A stretch of DNA of 64,000 nucleotides. Origin: Pseudomonas paraeruginosa PA7 (GTDB lineage Bacteria > Pseudomonadota > Gammaproteobacteria > Pseudomonadales > Pseudomonadaceae). The stretch lies in NCBI RefSeq assembly GCF_000017205.1, contig NC_009656.1, positions 558,001 to 622,000 on the forward strand, read 5' to 3'. Below, piece by piece: positions 46,713-55,417 of the stretch. Every line of letters starts with the position of its first letter. The first letter of the stretch is position 1. Under the pieces are notes generated by a model. It made no database searches. It was not told where the DNA came from and saw only the letters and a list, made by a program, of their open reading frames with translations. Both the position numbers and the translations under genes were made by a program.

Positions 46713-48890
46713 CTACAGCCCGTTCTTCGCCTTGAACTCGCGACGGCGGCGATGCAGGACCGGCTCGGTGTAGCCGTTCGGCTGCTTCGTGCCTTCCACC
46801 ACCAGTTCCAGGGCTGCCTGGAACGCGACGTTGTCGTCGAAGTCCGGCGCCATCGGCCGGTAGGACGGGTCGCTGGCGTTCTGCCGGTCGACCACCACGG
46901 CCATGCGCTTGAGACTCTCGACCACCTGCTCCTGGCTGATCACGCCGTGGCGCAGCCAGTTGGCCAGCAACTGGCTGGAGATACGCAGGGTGGCGCGGTC
47001 TTCCATCAGGCCGACGTCGTTGATGTCCGGTACCTTGGAGCAGCCGACCCCCTGGTCGATCCAGCGCACTACATAGCCGAGGATGCCCTGGGCGTTGTTG
47101 TCCACCTCGTTCTTGATCTCTTCCGCGGTCCAGTTGGTGTTCGGTGCCAGCGGGATGGTCAGGATGTCGTCCACCGAGGCCGGGGTGCGCTTGGCCAGCT
47201 CGGCCTGGCGGGCGAACACGTCGACCTTGTGGTAGTGCAGGGCGTGCAGGGTGGCGGCGGTCGGCGACGGGACCCAGGCGGTGTTGGCGCCGGCCAGCGG
47301 GTGGCCGATCTTCTGCTCGAGCATGGCGGCCATCAGGTCGGGCATGGCCCACATGCCCTTGCCGATCTGCGCCTTGCCTTGCAGGCCGGTGGCCAGGCCG
47401 ACATCGACGTTGTTGTTCTCGTAGGCGCCGATCCACTTCTCCGACTTCATGGCGCCCTTGCGCACCACGGCGCCGGCTTCCATGGAGGTGTGGATCTCGT
47501 CGCCGGTGCGGTCGAGGAAGCCGGTGTTGATGAACACCACGCGATCCTTGGCCGCCTTGATGCAGGCCTTCAGGTTCACGGTGGTGCGGCGTTCCTCGTC
47601 CATGATGCCGACTTTCAGCGTGTTGCGCGGCAGGCCGAGGACGTCCTCGACGCGGCCGAACAGCTCGTTGGTGAAGGCGGCCTCTTCCGGGCCGTGCATC
47701 TTCGGCTTGACGATGTACACGCTGCCGGTGCGGCTGTTCTTGCGGCTGGTGTTGCCGTTCAGGTTGTGGATGGCGATCAGGCTGGTGAACAGGCCGTCCT
47801 GGATGCCTTCCGGCACTTCGTTGCCGTGCTTGTCGAGGATCGCGTCGTTGGTCATCAGGTGGCCGACGTTGCGGACGAACAGCAGCGAACGGCCGTGCAG
47901 GGTCAGTTCGGAGCCGTCGGCCCCGGTGTAGACGCGGTCCGGGTTCATGGTGCGGGTGAAGGTCGTGCCGCCCTTGCTGACTTCCTCGGCCAGGTTGCCC
48001 TTCATCAGGCCCAGCCAGTTGCGGTAGATCACTACCTTGTCGTCGGCGTCGACCGCGGCGACCGAATCCTCGCAGTCCATGATGGTGGTGAGGGCGGCTT
48101 CCATCAGCACGTCCTTCACGCCGGCGGCGTCGGTCTGGCCGATCGGGCTGCTGGGGTCGATCTGGATTTCGAAGTGCAGGCCGTTGTGCTTGAGCAGCAC
48201 GGCCTGCGGCTTGGCGGCATCGCCCTGGAAGGCAAGGAACTGGCCGGCGTTCTTCAGGCCGGTTTCGCTGCCGTTCTTCAGCGCCACGACCAGCGCGCCG
48301 TTCTTCACGCTGTAGGAAGTGGCGTCGACATGGGAGCCGGACTCCAGCGGCGCGGCCTCGTCGAGGAAGGCGCGAGCGAAGGCGATGACCTTGTCGCCGC
48401 GAACCTTGTTGTAGCCCTTGCCCTTCTCCGCGCCGCCTTCCTCGCTGATCACGTCGGTGCCGTAGAGCGCGTCGTACAGCGAACCCCAGCGGGCGTTGGA
48501 GGCGTTCAGGGCGAAGCGCGCATTCATCACCGGCACCACCAACTGCGGGCCGGCCATGCGGGCGATCTCGTCGTCGACGTTCTGGGTGCCGGCCTGGAAG
48601 TCCTCCGCCTCGGGCAGCAGGTAGCCGATTTCCTCGAGGAAGGCCTTGTAGGCCGCGGCGTCATGGGCCTGGCCGGCGCGAGCCTGGTGCCAGCCGTTGA
48701 TCTTGGCCTGGAGGTCGTCGCGCTTGGCGAGCAGGGCTTTATTCTTCGGCGCGAGGTCGTTGATCACGGCCTCCGCACCGGTCCAGAACGAGTCGGCAGA
48801 GACGCCGGTTCCGGGGATGGCTTCGTTGTTCACGAAGTCGAACAGGACTTTGGCGACCTGCAGGCCACCGACTTGAACGCGTTCAGTCAT
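46713..48890 (-). CDS. glcB: Malate synthase G
   Basis: The 725-residue enzyme starts [20 protein letters not shown], which matches the G-isoform in length and sequence. [17 protein letters not shown] and [16 protein letters not shown] belong to the active-site barrel, and [17 protein letters not shown] holds the Mg-binding acidic residues. It condenses glyoxylate with acetyl-CoA to give malate, in glyoxylate-shunt and glycolate metabolism. It is monocistronic, with its own terminator. Confidence 0.96.
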   Translation of the reverse strand: MTERVQVGGLQVAKVLFDFVNNEAIPGTGVSADSFWTGAEAVINDLAPKNKALLAKRDDLQAKINGWHQARAGQAHDAAAYKAFLEEIGYLLPEAEDFQAGTQNVDDEIARMAGPQLVVPVMNARFALNASNARWGSLYDALYGTDVISEEGGAEKGKGYNKVRGDKVIAFARAFLDEAAPLESGSHVDATSYSVKNGALVVALKNGSETGLKNAGQFLAFQGDAAKPQAVLLKHNGLHFEIQIDPSSPIGQTDAAGVKDVLMEAALTTIMDCEDSVAAVDADDKVVIYRNWLGLMKGNLAEEVSKGGTTFTRTMNPDRVYTGADGSELTLHGRSLLFVRNVGHLMTNDAILDKHGNEVPEGIQDGLFTSLIAIHNLNGNTSRKNSRTGSVYIVKPKMHGPEEAAFTNELFGRVEDVLGLPRNTLKVGIMDEERRTTVNLKACIKAAKDRVVFINTGFLDRTGDEIHTSMEAGAVVRKGAMKSEKWIGAYENNNVDVGLATGLQGKAQIGKGMWAMPDLMAAMLEQKIGHPLAGANTAWVPSPTAATLHALHYHKVDVFARQAELAKRTPASVDDILTIPLAPNTNWTAEEIKNEVDNNAQGILGYVVRWIDQGVGCSKVPDINDVGLMEDRATLRISSQLLANWLRHGVISQEQVVESLKRMAVVVDRQNASDPSYRPMAPDFDDNVAFQAALELVVEGTKQPNGYTEPVLHRRRREFKAKNGL

Positions 48891-49196
48891 TGTTTGCCTC
48901 ACTCTGCTCTAGACCAGCTCTGGACCCGGGCCGCACGGCCTTGTAGTCCGAGCCGCGGCATACTACATGATGCCGCGGGAAAAATCAGTGGTTACGCGTC
49001 GCGTTACGACTGGATGACGCTTCACGGTCACGTTGGCCAGGCTCAATGTTCGCAAAAAAACTGTACTTTGTTCCAGATAAATCTAAAAACAGTACACGAT
49101 TTCTTTCGAACCCAAGTGCGGCGCGGCGTCGCAGGATGTTTCAATGCGCCCCGAGCGCCTTGCCTATACTCCCGGAATCGCCCCAGGAGCCTCGCC
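48891..49196. other. Divergent glcB / acetyltransferase control region
   Basis: No gene is seen in these 306 bases. An AT-rich patch at 49050-49110 contains TGTACT (49062-49067) and its complement AGTACA (49092-49097) spaced by 24 bases, a possible regulator site. The remainder is unremarkable. Confidence 0.45.
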
Positions 49197-49640
49197 ATGC
49201 CCGTCCATGCAGCATCCCTCGCCGATCTCGCCGACCTGGTTCCGCTGTTTTCCGCCTACCTCGACTTCTACGAAGTGCCGGCGCCGGAAGAACAGGTCCG
49301 CGCATTCCTCGCCGAGCGCCTGCGCCAGGGCGACTCGACCCTGTTCCTGGCCAGGGACGCCGAGGCGCGGGCGCTGGGCTTCGTCCAACTCTATCCGCTG
49401 TTCGCCTCGCTGGCGCTACGACCTTCGTGGCTGCTCAGCGATCTCTTCGTTCGCCCGGAGGCGCGCCGCCAGGGCGTCGGCGAGGCCCTGATGAACCAGG
49501 CCCGGCGTTTCGCCGAAAGCATGGGCGCCTGCGGCCTGCAATTGGAGACGGCGAAGACCAACCATGCCGGGCAGTCGCTCTACGAGCGCCTCGGCTATGT
49601 CCGTGACGAACAGTTCTACACTTACTGGCTGCAGCTCTGA
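49197..49640 (+). CDS. GNAT-family acetyltransferase
   Basis: This 147-residue protein has CAGGAG nine bases before its ATG. The acetyl-CoA-binding segment is LFVRPEARRQGVGEALMNQA, and the C-terminus reads ETAKTNHAGQSLYERLGYVR, typical of small GNAT enzymes. Substrate unknown. It is followed 31 bases later by the ACT-domain gene in the same direction, so they are probably co-transcribed. Confidence 0.85.
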   Translation: MPVHAASLADLADLVPLFSAYLDFYEVPAPEEQVRAFLAERLRQGDSTLFLARDAEARALGFVQLYPLFASLALRPSWLLSDLFVRPEARRQGVGEALMNQARRFAESMGACGLQLETAKTNHAGQSLYERLGYVRDEQFYTYWLQL

Positions 49641-49671
49641 ACTCCCATTCGTCCCAGCAGGAGGCAAGCTC

Positions 49672-50187
49672 ATGGATCACCTGGTCCTGACCGTGATCGC
49701 CACCGACCATCCCGGCCTGGTCGAGCGCATCGCCCAATGCATTGCTTCCCACGGCGGCAACTGGCTGGAAAGCCGCATGTCGCGGATGGCCGGACAGTTC
49801 GCCGGGATCCTGCGGGTGGCCGTGCCGGCGGAAGGCTACGACGAACTGGTCGAGGGCCTGCAAGGCTTGTCCAAACATGGCATCCGTGTGCTGCTGGCGG
49901 AAAGCGGGATCGAGCCGGTGTGCAGCTGGAAACCGATCCGGCTTGACCTGGTGGGCAACGACCGGCCCGGTATCGTCCGCGACATCACCCGGCTGCTCGC
50001 CGAGCATGGGGTGAACCTGGAGAGCCTGGCCACCGAGGTGCGCCCCGCGCCAATGAGCAGCGAACCGCTGTTCCACGCCGAGGCGCTGCTGGCGGTGCCC
50101 CTGACCCTGCCGCTGGATACCCTGCGCGAGCGCCTGGAAGACCTGGCCGACGACCTGATGGTGGAGTTGGTGCTGGAAGCCTCCTGA
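49672..50187 (+). CDS. GcvR-like tandem ACT-domain protein
   Basis: The 171-residue protein consists of two ACT domains, MDHLVLTVIATDHPGLVERI and PIRLDLVGNDRPGIVRDITR, as in the glycine-cleavage-system repressor GcvR. GcvR binds the activator GcvA in response to glycine; whether that holds here is unknown, as no gcv gene is nearby. CAGGAGG lies ten bases before the ATG. The gene is followed by an unusually long non-coding region. Confidence 0.82.
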   Translation: MDHLVLTVIATDHPGLVERIAQCIASHGGNWLESRMSRMAGQFAGILRVAVPAEGYDELVEGLQGLSKHGIRVLLAESGIEPVCSWKPIRLDLVGNDRPGIVRDITRLLAEHGVNLESLATEVRPAPMSSEPLFHAEALLAVPLTLPLDTLRERLEDLADDLMVELVLEAS

Positions 50188-50875
50188 AGTTGTTCAGGAA
50201 AGCCGGGGACGGGCCTGTGGAAAAACCTTGGGTGAAACCCTGAAGCCCAGGCGCCGCGAGGCTTTGGGGTCATAGCGCGTTTTTTGACCAGCGGCGTTGC
50301 GGTTATTCCCAAACCAGGTGGACCAGCCTGTGGGTATTCTGTGTGGATAAGCTTGAAGGCCTCTATCCATGGGCGATACAAGGGTTTGCTCGTTTTCTGA
50401 GCAGCCTCTCTTGTGCTTTTGCTTGTGGATTAACCTTCGCCGCTATCTTTGCCCCTGTGCACAAATAACGTGGAGCAGTCTGTGGGTAAGCCGGGGAAGA
50501 ATCCATGCAGGCCTTTATCCATCGGTAGTCCAGGTGTCCGTACGTTTTTTGATCGATGGCTTTTCTGGTTCATCCACAGTTGCTCACAAAAGCCTTGGGC
50601 AGCTTTGTGGATAAGCCTTGTGTATATCGCTGTAACCATTGGTAAGACTGGCGAGCAGAGGTGTGCTCAAAGACTGATCAGGCGCTTTGCAGGGCCTCTT
50701 CCGAAGAGTTATCCACGTGCCTGCGGATAGGAGAAGCAGGTCTATGCACAAAGTGCGTGCATGATCCTGTGGAAAAGCCTGGGGTGGATCGCTGAACGTC
50801 AGTATTGGCGGGGGATAGGAAGGAGTGCGTGTTTTTTCGCCAGGCTTGCGGAGTTCCGCAAGCCTGGGGATAACG
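50188..50875. other. 688-base non-coding region between the ACT gene and rarD
   Basis: No gene is called. The region carries the five-unit degenerate repeat array described separately, many TGTGG- and ATCCAC-containing words, and at 50840-50867 a perfect stem-loop (CCAGGCTTGCGG with CCGCAAGCCTGG) placed just beyond the rarD stop. The T-run next to that stem is on the wrong side for a terminator in either direction. Confidence 0.75.
50215..50850. repeat. Five degenerate repeats with DnaA-box-like heads
   Basis: Units start at 50215, 50328, 50480, 50605 and 50767. Each begins (C/T)TGTGG followed by A/G-T/A-AA and aligns without gaps for about 78 bases; 64 bases after each start lies GTTTTTT or a variant, followed in four of five by TGA(T/C/G)C. 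Heads at 50342-50350 and 50606-50614 contain TGTGGATAA, the complement of the DnaA box TTATCCACA; TTATCCACG is at 50709-50717 and TGTGGGTAA at 50481-50489. Spacer length between units varies from 35 to 84 bases. Confidence 0.75.
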
Positions 50876-51772
50876 TCAGCCCGGCTGCGGCAGGCGGCGC
50901 AGGCTGCGCCAGGCGTCGAGGCTGTAGACGGCCAGGGCGAGCCAGATGAAGGCGAAGGCGGTCAGGCGGCTGGAATCCAGATGCTCGCCGAACAGCAGGA
51001 TCGCCTGCAGCAGGACCAGCGTCGGCGCCAGGTATTGCAGGAAGCCCAGGGTGGCGTAGGGCAGGTGGCGCGCCGCGGCGTTGAAGCAGACCAGCGGAAC
51101 CAGCGTCACCGGGCCCGCGGCAACCACCCACAAGGCTTCGGGGGTGCTCCAGAACGCCGCTTCGCTGGTCGGCCCGTCGGCGAACAACAGCAGCCAGACC
51201 AGCGCCAGCGGCAGCAGCAGCCAGGTTTCCACCACCAGTCCGGGCAGCGCGGCGACCGGCGCCTGCTTGCGGATCAGGCCGTAGAAGCCGAAGGTCAGCG
51301 CCAGTACCAGCGACACCCAGGGCAGGCTGCCGAGTTGCCAGACCTGCTGCGCCACGCCCAGCGAGGCCAGGGCCACCGCCAGCCATTGCAAGGGACGCAG
51401 GCGCTCCTTGAGCAGGAGCATGCCGAGCATCACGTTGATCAGCGGGTTGATGTAGTAGCCCAGGCTGGCCTCGAGCATGTGGCCGTTGTTCACCGCCCAG
51501 ACGTAGGTCATCCAGTTGCTGGCGATCAGCAGCCCGCTGGCGGCCAGCACCACGAAGCGCCTCGGGTTCTGGCGCAACTCGCGCCACCAGCCCGGGTGCT
51601 TCCAGAACAGCAGCAGGACGGCGCCGAACAGGGCCGACCAGACCGCGCGCTGGACGATGATTTCCACCGCGGGGATGCGTTCGAGCAATTTGAAGTAGAG
51701 CGGGAACAGTCCCCAGATCACATAAGCCGTCAGGCCGAGGACATAGCCCCGACGGAGGTTGGCGGTCGCCAT
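50876..51772 (-). CDS. rarD: RarD-type EamA-family transporter
   Basis: The 298-residue protein has ten membrane helices. RRGYVLGLTAYVIWGLFPLYF, EIIVQRAVWSALFG and GLLIASNWMTYVWAVNNGHM are the characteristic RarD (chloramphenicol-sensitive protein) segments, and FLQYLAPTLVLLQAILLFGE lies in the second EamA half. It is a drug/metabolite-superfamily carrier of unknown substrate. AAGGA lies six bases before the ATG. It is monocistronic. Confidence 0.9.
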   Translation of the reverse strand: MATANLRRGYVLGLTAYVIWGLFPLYFKLLERIPAVEIIVQRAVWSALFGAVLLLFWKHPGWWRELRQNPRRFVVLAASGLLIASNWMTYVWAVNNGHMLEASLGYYINPLINVMLGMLLLKERLRPLQWLAVALASLGVAQQVWQLGSLPWVSLVLALTFGFYGLIRKQAPVAALPGLVVETWLLLPLALVWLLLFADGPTSEAAFWSTPEALWVVAAGPVTLVPLVCFNAAARHLPYATLGFLQYLAPTLVLLQAILLFGEHLDSSRLTAFAFIWLALAVYSLDAWRSLRRLPQPG

Positions 51773-51937
51773 GGAGAATCCTTGAAACGTCAGGCAGGTA
51801 GGAGTGGCCGTGCATCGAATGCACGCGCGAGTGACCTGTGAATTCTAGTAGGGGGGCGGCGAGCTTGTCTGCGCACAGTTCCCGCGGAAAAGCACCGGCA
51901 CACTTGCGGGAGCCGCCGAGGGGCTGTGGATAGAAAC

Positions 51938-51966
51938 GGGCGAATGGCGCTGCGCGCCATTCGCCC
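51938..51966. repeat. Perfect palindrome related to the dispersed repeats
   Basis: GGGCGAATGGCGC (51938-51950) and GCGCCATTCGCCC (51954-51966) pair around TGC and continue CTGTACG. The GGGCGAAT outer sequence is shared with the family at 8111. It follows the srkA stop by 16 bases and probably stabilises or ends that mRNA. Confidence 0.65.
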
Positions 51967-51982
51967 TGTACGGAGAGCGCGC

Positions 51983-52957
51983 TCAGAACAGCCGCAGCGG
52001 TTCCTCGTCCAGCGCCGCCAGTTGTTCGCGCAGCACCAGCACCTGCTCGCCCCAGTAGCGCTCGCTGCCGAACCAGGGGAAGCTCGGCGGGAACGCCGGG
52101 TCGTCCCAGCGCCGCGCGAGCCAGGCGCTGTAGTGCATCAGGCGGAGGCTGCGCAGGCCTTCCAGCAGGGGCAACTGGCGTGGGTCGAAGTCGTGGAACT
52201 CGTTGTAGCCATCGACCAGTTCGGCGATCTGCGCCAGGCGCTCATGGCGTTCGCCGGCGAGCATCATCCACAGGTCCTGCAGCGCCGGGCCCATGCGACA
52301 GTCGTCGAGGTCGACCATGTGGTAGACCTCGTCGCGGCACAGCAGGTTGCCCGGATGGCAGTCGCCGTGCAGGCGGATCGGCTGGTAGGGCACTTCGGCG
52401 AACAGCGCGTCGACGCGCCTGAGCAGGTCGCGGGCCACCGACTCGTAGGCCGGCAGCAGGCTGCGGGGGATGAAGTCGCCTTCCAGCAAGGTGGCCAGCG
52501 AGGCGTGGCCGAAGTTATCCACGGTGAGCGCCTCACGGTGCTCGAACGGCCGGGTGGCCCCCACCGCGTGCAGGCGGCCGAGCAACTGGCCAAGGCGGTA
52601 GAGCTGGTCGAGATTGCCCGGCTCGGGCGCGCGACCGCCGCGCCGGGGAAACAGGGCGAAACGGAAGCCGGCAAAACCGAACAGGCTCTCGCCCTCGCGC
52701 GTCAGCGGCGCCACCACCGGCACCTCGCATTCCGCCAGCTCGGCGGAGAACGCGTGTTCCTCGCGGATCGCCGCGTCGCTCCAGCGGTCCGGCCGGTAGA
52801 ACTTGGCGATCAGCGGCTCGTCGTCCTCGATACCGACCTGGTAGACCCGGTTTTCGTAGCTGTTGAGTGCCAGCACCCGGGCGTCGCTGAGATAGCCGAG
52901 GCTTTCCACGGCATCCAGGACCAGGTCGGGGGTCAGTGAGTCGAAGGGATGGGACAT
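51983..52957 (-). CDS. srkA: Stress-response Ser/Thr kinase SrkA (YihE/RdoA family)
   Basis: This 324-residue aminoglycoside-phosphotransferase-fold kinase has VGIEDDEPLIAKFYRPDRWS with the ATP-binding lysine, the catalytic IRLHGDCHPGNLLCRDEVYH and MVDLDDCRMGPALQDLW with the metal-binding aspartate. YihE/SrkA kinases protect cells from envelope stress and reactive-oxygen-linked death. Length and motifs match the E. coli protein. It is monocistronic. Confidence 0.9.
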   Translation of the reverse strand: MSHPFDSLTPDLVLDAVESLGYLSDARVLALNSYENRVYQVGIEDDEPLIAKFYRPDRWSDAAIREEHAFSAELAECEVPVVAPLTREGESLFGFAGFRFALFPRRGGRAPEPGNLDQLYRLGQLLGRLHAVGATRPFEHREALTVDNFGHASLATLLEGDFIPRSLLPAYESVARDLLRRVDALFAEVPYQPIRLHGDCHPGNLLCRDEVYHMVDLDDCRMGPALQDLWMMLAGERHERLAQIAELVDGYNEFHDFDPRQLPLLEGLRSLRLMHYSAWLARRWDDPAFPPSFPWFGSERYWGEQVLVLREQLAALDEEPLRLF

Positions 52958-53018
52958 GACGGGGCATCCAGGGCTCGAAAGTCCCCTAGTGTACGCAAGC
53001 CGGCGCGCCCCGGCAGAT

Positions 53019-53777
53019 TCACAGCGGCGTGCCGAGCAGGACCTGGGCCGGGTCGACGGAGACGACCACCTTCCGGCCCTTCTTCAGGCCCAGGCTGGCC
53101 AGGCGTTCGCCGGAAAGCAGCGCGCAGAGGGTCAGGCCGCTGCCCAGGCCGATGCGCACCTCGCTCGGGCCGGCCTTGGCCGCGAGGATTTCCTCCAGGG
53201 TGCCGTGCAACTGGTTCGGCTGGTCGTCGCGCGGCTCCAGGTCGACTTCCAGCCAGCCGGCCTTGATCAGCGCCAGCACCGGACGGCCGCGGCCGAGTTC
53301 GAGCTGCTCGGTGCTGGTGCGGGTGATCAGCGCCTCGATGCGTTGCTGGCCGGGCAGCTCGATGGCGATGCGGTCGTGGAAGCCTTCGCCATGGATCGAC
53401 AGCACCCGCCCGTGCAACTGGTTGCGCGCGCTGGTGCGCAGCATCAGGCGGCCTATCAGGTTGAGGTCCTCGGCGTCCTCGGCGGCCTGCAGCACCTGTG
53501 CCTGCAAGGCTTCCAGGCGCCGGTAGAGGGCCAGCAGGCGCTCGCCCTCGGCGGTCAGCCGCGCGCCGCCGCCGCCCTTGCCGCCGACGCTGCGCTCGAC
53601 CAGCGGGCGGTCGGCCAGGTTGTTCAGTTCGTCGATGGCGTCCCAGGCGCCCTTGTAGCTGATGCCCACGGCCTTCGCCGCACGGGTGATGGAGCCCAGT
53701 TCGGCGATCTGCGCGAGCAGGGCGATGCGTTGCGGGCGGCGGGTGACGTGCTGGGCGAGGGTGGAGAGTGCGGACAT
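53019..53777 (-). CDS. modE: Molybdate-responsive regulator ModE
   Basis: From ATG at 53777 the protein has 252 residues: an N-terminal winged helix (IAELGSITRAAKAVGISYKG, then ERSVGGKGGGGARLTAEGER) and two molybdate/tungstate-binding MOP domains (SARNQLHGRVLSIHGEG and DDQPNQLHGTLEEILAAKAG). It would control molybdate uptake and molybdoenzymes; no mod transporter genes are in the window, so it is an orphan here. The ribosome-binding site is poor, and other starts are possible. Confidence 0.9.
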   Translation of the reverse strand: MSALSTLAQHVTRRPQRIALLAQIAELGSITRAAKAVGISYKGAWDAIDELNNLADRPLVERSVGGKGGGGARLTAEGERLLALYRRLEALQAQVLQAAEDAEDLNLIGRLMLRTSARNQLHGRVLSIHGEGFHDRIAIELPGQQRIEALITRTSTEQLELGRGRPVLALIKAGWLEVDLEPRDDQPNQLHGTLEEILAAKAGPSEVRIGLGSGLTLCALLSGERLASLGLKKGRKVVVSVDPAQVLLGTPL

Positions 53778-53844
53778 GGAGGCTTCGCTATGAGCGGACG
53801 TATACGGCGAAGGCTCCAACAGCCCACGGCAAAACGCAAGGGCG

Positions 53845-54165
53845 TCAGTCCGCGGCCCGGTAGAGGCTGTAGCCGGCGGCGGAACCGGCCACGTCCCAGG
53901 CCAGGTCCTTCCAGCTCCAGCCGCTGCCGGCGGCACGGCTGTCGTGGAGCTCCTTGCCGATGCCGAAGGCGAGCGAGAAGCTCAGGCCGAAGCGGGCCTG
54001 GCGACCACCGCGCAGGCCTCGTTCATGGGCCGCCTGCATGCCGGCCGCGGCGAGGGCGGCGGAGCTGGCGAAGTGCAGGGCTTTGTCCTGGCCCAGCCAG
54101 TCGTCTTCGGCGAAATGGCTGCAGCCGCCCAGCGACAGGCAGGCCGCGACCAGCAGTGCGCGCAT
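53845..54165 (-). CDS. Small lipoprotein (YfiM-like)
   Basis: The gene encodes 106 residues from ATG at 54165 with GGGAGAGG before it. MRALLVAACLSLGGC is a lipoprotein signal with the LGGC lipobox. The mature part (DDWLGQDKALHFASSAALAA, FSLAFGIGKELHD, WSWKDLAWDVAGSAAGY) matches the YfiM/DUF2279-type pattern with conserved DKxxHF. Outer-membrane location is likely because Ser, not Asp, follows the cysteine. Function unknown. Confidence 0.8.
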   Translation of the reverse strand: MRALLVAACLSLGGCSHFAEDDWLGQDKALHFASSAALAAAGMQAAHERGLRGGRQARFGLSFSLAFGIGKELHDSRAAGSGWSWKDLAWDVAGSAAGYSLYRAAD

Positions 54166-54206
54166 GGATCCTCTCCCGTATCGGTTGCGCGGCAGTCTAG
54201 CCCAGA

Positions 54207-54932
54207 TCAGCCGGGCTTCGGCGTGCGCGCCAGGCAATAGACGTCGACCCGCGCCGCGCCCGCCCGGCGCAACAGGCGGGCGAGGCATTCGGCGGTGGCG
54301 CCGGTGGTGAGCACGTCGTCGACCAGCGCCAGGTGCAGGCCGCGAACCTCCTTGCCGGGGGCCAGGGCGAAGGCGTGGCGCAGATTGCGCCGTCGCAGCG
54401 CGGCATCCAGGCCCTGCTGGGCAGGGGTGTCGAGCACACGCCGAAGCAGGTGCGGTGCGCAGCGCAGGCGTAGTTCGCCAGCCAGCCAGTCGGCGAGCAA
54501 CCGCGCCTGGTTGAAGCCGCGGCGACGTTCGCGGCGTGGCGCCAGCGGGACCGGCAGCAGGCGTACGGGGCGCGGCAGGCCTTCGGCATAGCGTTGCCGC
54601 AGGTGCTCCGCCAGCAGTTCGCCGAGCAGCCGTCCCAGCGGCCAGGCCGCCTGGTGCTTGAAGCGGTTGATCAGGCTGTCCAGCGGGAAGGCGTAGCGCC
54701 AGGGCGCTATCACCTGCTCATAGGCCGGTGGGCGGCGCAGGCACTCGCCGCACAACTGTCCGTCCAGCGGCAGGGGCAGGGCGCAGCGCCGGCATTGCCG
54801 GCGCGACCAGGGCAGCTCGGTCGCGCAGGCTCGGCACAGCGGACGAGGCGGTTGGTCGCTGCGGGCGGCGCAGAGCAGGCAGGCCGGTGCCGGCGCGAGC
54901 CAGCGCGGCAGATACTGGAGCGGGAGCGACAT
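54207..54932 (-). CDS. comF: ComF-family phosphoribosyltransferase-like protein
   Basis: The 241-residue protein has paired cysteines for zinc in the first 75 residues (CLLCAARS, CRAC, CRRCALPL, CGECL) and the PRPP-binding loop LALVDDVLTTGATAECLA near the C-terminus. ComF proteins take part in DNA uptake in competent bacteria. In many pseudomonads comF lies directly beside bioB, as far as I recall; here about 6 kb (55071-60766) separates them. It is followed by the lipoprotein gene. Confidence 0.9.
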   Translation of the reverse strand: MSLPLQYLPRWLAPAPACLLCAARSDQPPRPLCRACATELPWSRRQCRRCALPLPLDGQLCGECLRRPPAYEQVIAPWRYAFPLDSLINRFKHQAAWPLGRLLGELLAEHLRQRYAEGLPRPVRLLPVPLAPRRERRRGFNQARLLADWLAGELRLRCAPHLLRRVLDTPAQQGLDAALRRRNLRHAFALAPGKEVRGLHLALVDDVLTTGATAECLARLLRRAGAARVDVYCLARTPKPG

Positions 54933-55070
54933 GGCGGGACTTCCAGGCGGATGTCACGCCATGCAACGACAGGAACGCCCTGCAGACCAGCCGTCGGCAG
55001 CGGGTTCGGAATTCGCCTGTGGATTGCCGAAACGCTCCTTCGGCCTTTGCGGAAACAGCCGACGCGTCGA

Positions 55071-55364
55071 TCAGTGGATAAGCCAGCTCATCACGATCAG
55101 GCCGAGCACCGTCCAGATGATCCCGCCAATGATCGAACGGCGCATGAAGGCGCGGATGCCGCTATAGAGCAGCAGTAGGCCGAGCACCAGGAAGACGAAG
55201 CTGAACAGCGACGCGTCCATGCCGATGGCCCTGGCCAGGCCGTGGAGGAAATCGTCCATGGCGCTCCAGATGCCGCCCAGCAGGCCGGAAAGCAGGTCCA
55301 CCACGAAGCGGATGGCCCTGCCCAGCATCTCGCCCAGTCCGTCGAAAAAGCCTTCTGTACCCAT
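55071..55364 (-). CDS. Small integral membrane protein
   Basis: This 97-residue protein has an amphipathic N-terminal half (GLGEMLGRAIRFVVDLLSGL, FLHGLARAIGMDASLF) and two closely spaced membrane helices (FSFVFLVLGLLLLYSGI and SIIGGIIWTVLGLIVMSWLI). I do not recognise the family. It is convergent with nothing nearby and separated from comF by 138 bases. Confidence 0.68.
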   Translation of the reverse strand: MGTEGFFDGLGEMLGRAIRFVVDLLSGLLGGIWSAMDDFLHGLARAIGMDASLFSFVFLVLGLLLLYSGIRAFMRRSIIGGIIWTVLGLIVMSWLIH

Positions 55365-55417
55365 GAGTGTCCTGTCCTGAGTGGTCCTTGGGTTGGATCA
55401 GAGATTAGCCGCCGGGT

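Noticed and set aside
49061..49076. CTGTACTTTGTTCCAG as a LexA box before glcB
   Set aside because: The right half is CCAG rather than ACAG and the centre is not palindromic.
46578..49640. 1020-residue plus-strand frame across glcB
   Set aside because: Only its last 147 codons (the acetyltransferase from 49197) are a real gene; the rest is the antisense of glcB joined by chance.
50449..50730. Frame of 93 residues inside the repeat array
   Set aside because: The peptide is made of repeat-derived words (for example LWISLVYIAV), with no ribosome-binding site; other units carry stops in the same frame, so the repeats are not protein repeats.
50832..50867. Stem-loop beside a T-run as a terminator for rarD
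   Set aside because: On the rarD strand the run after the stem is A, not T; the T-run belongs to the repeat unit on the other strand.
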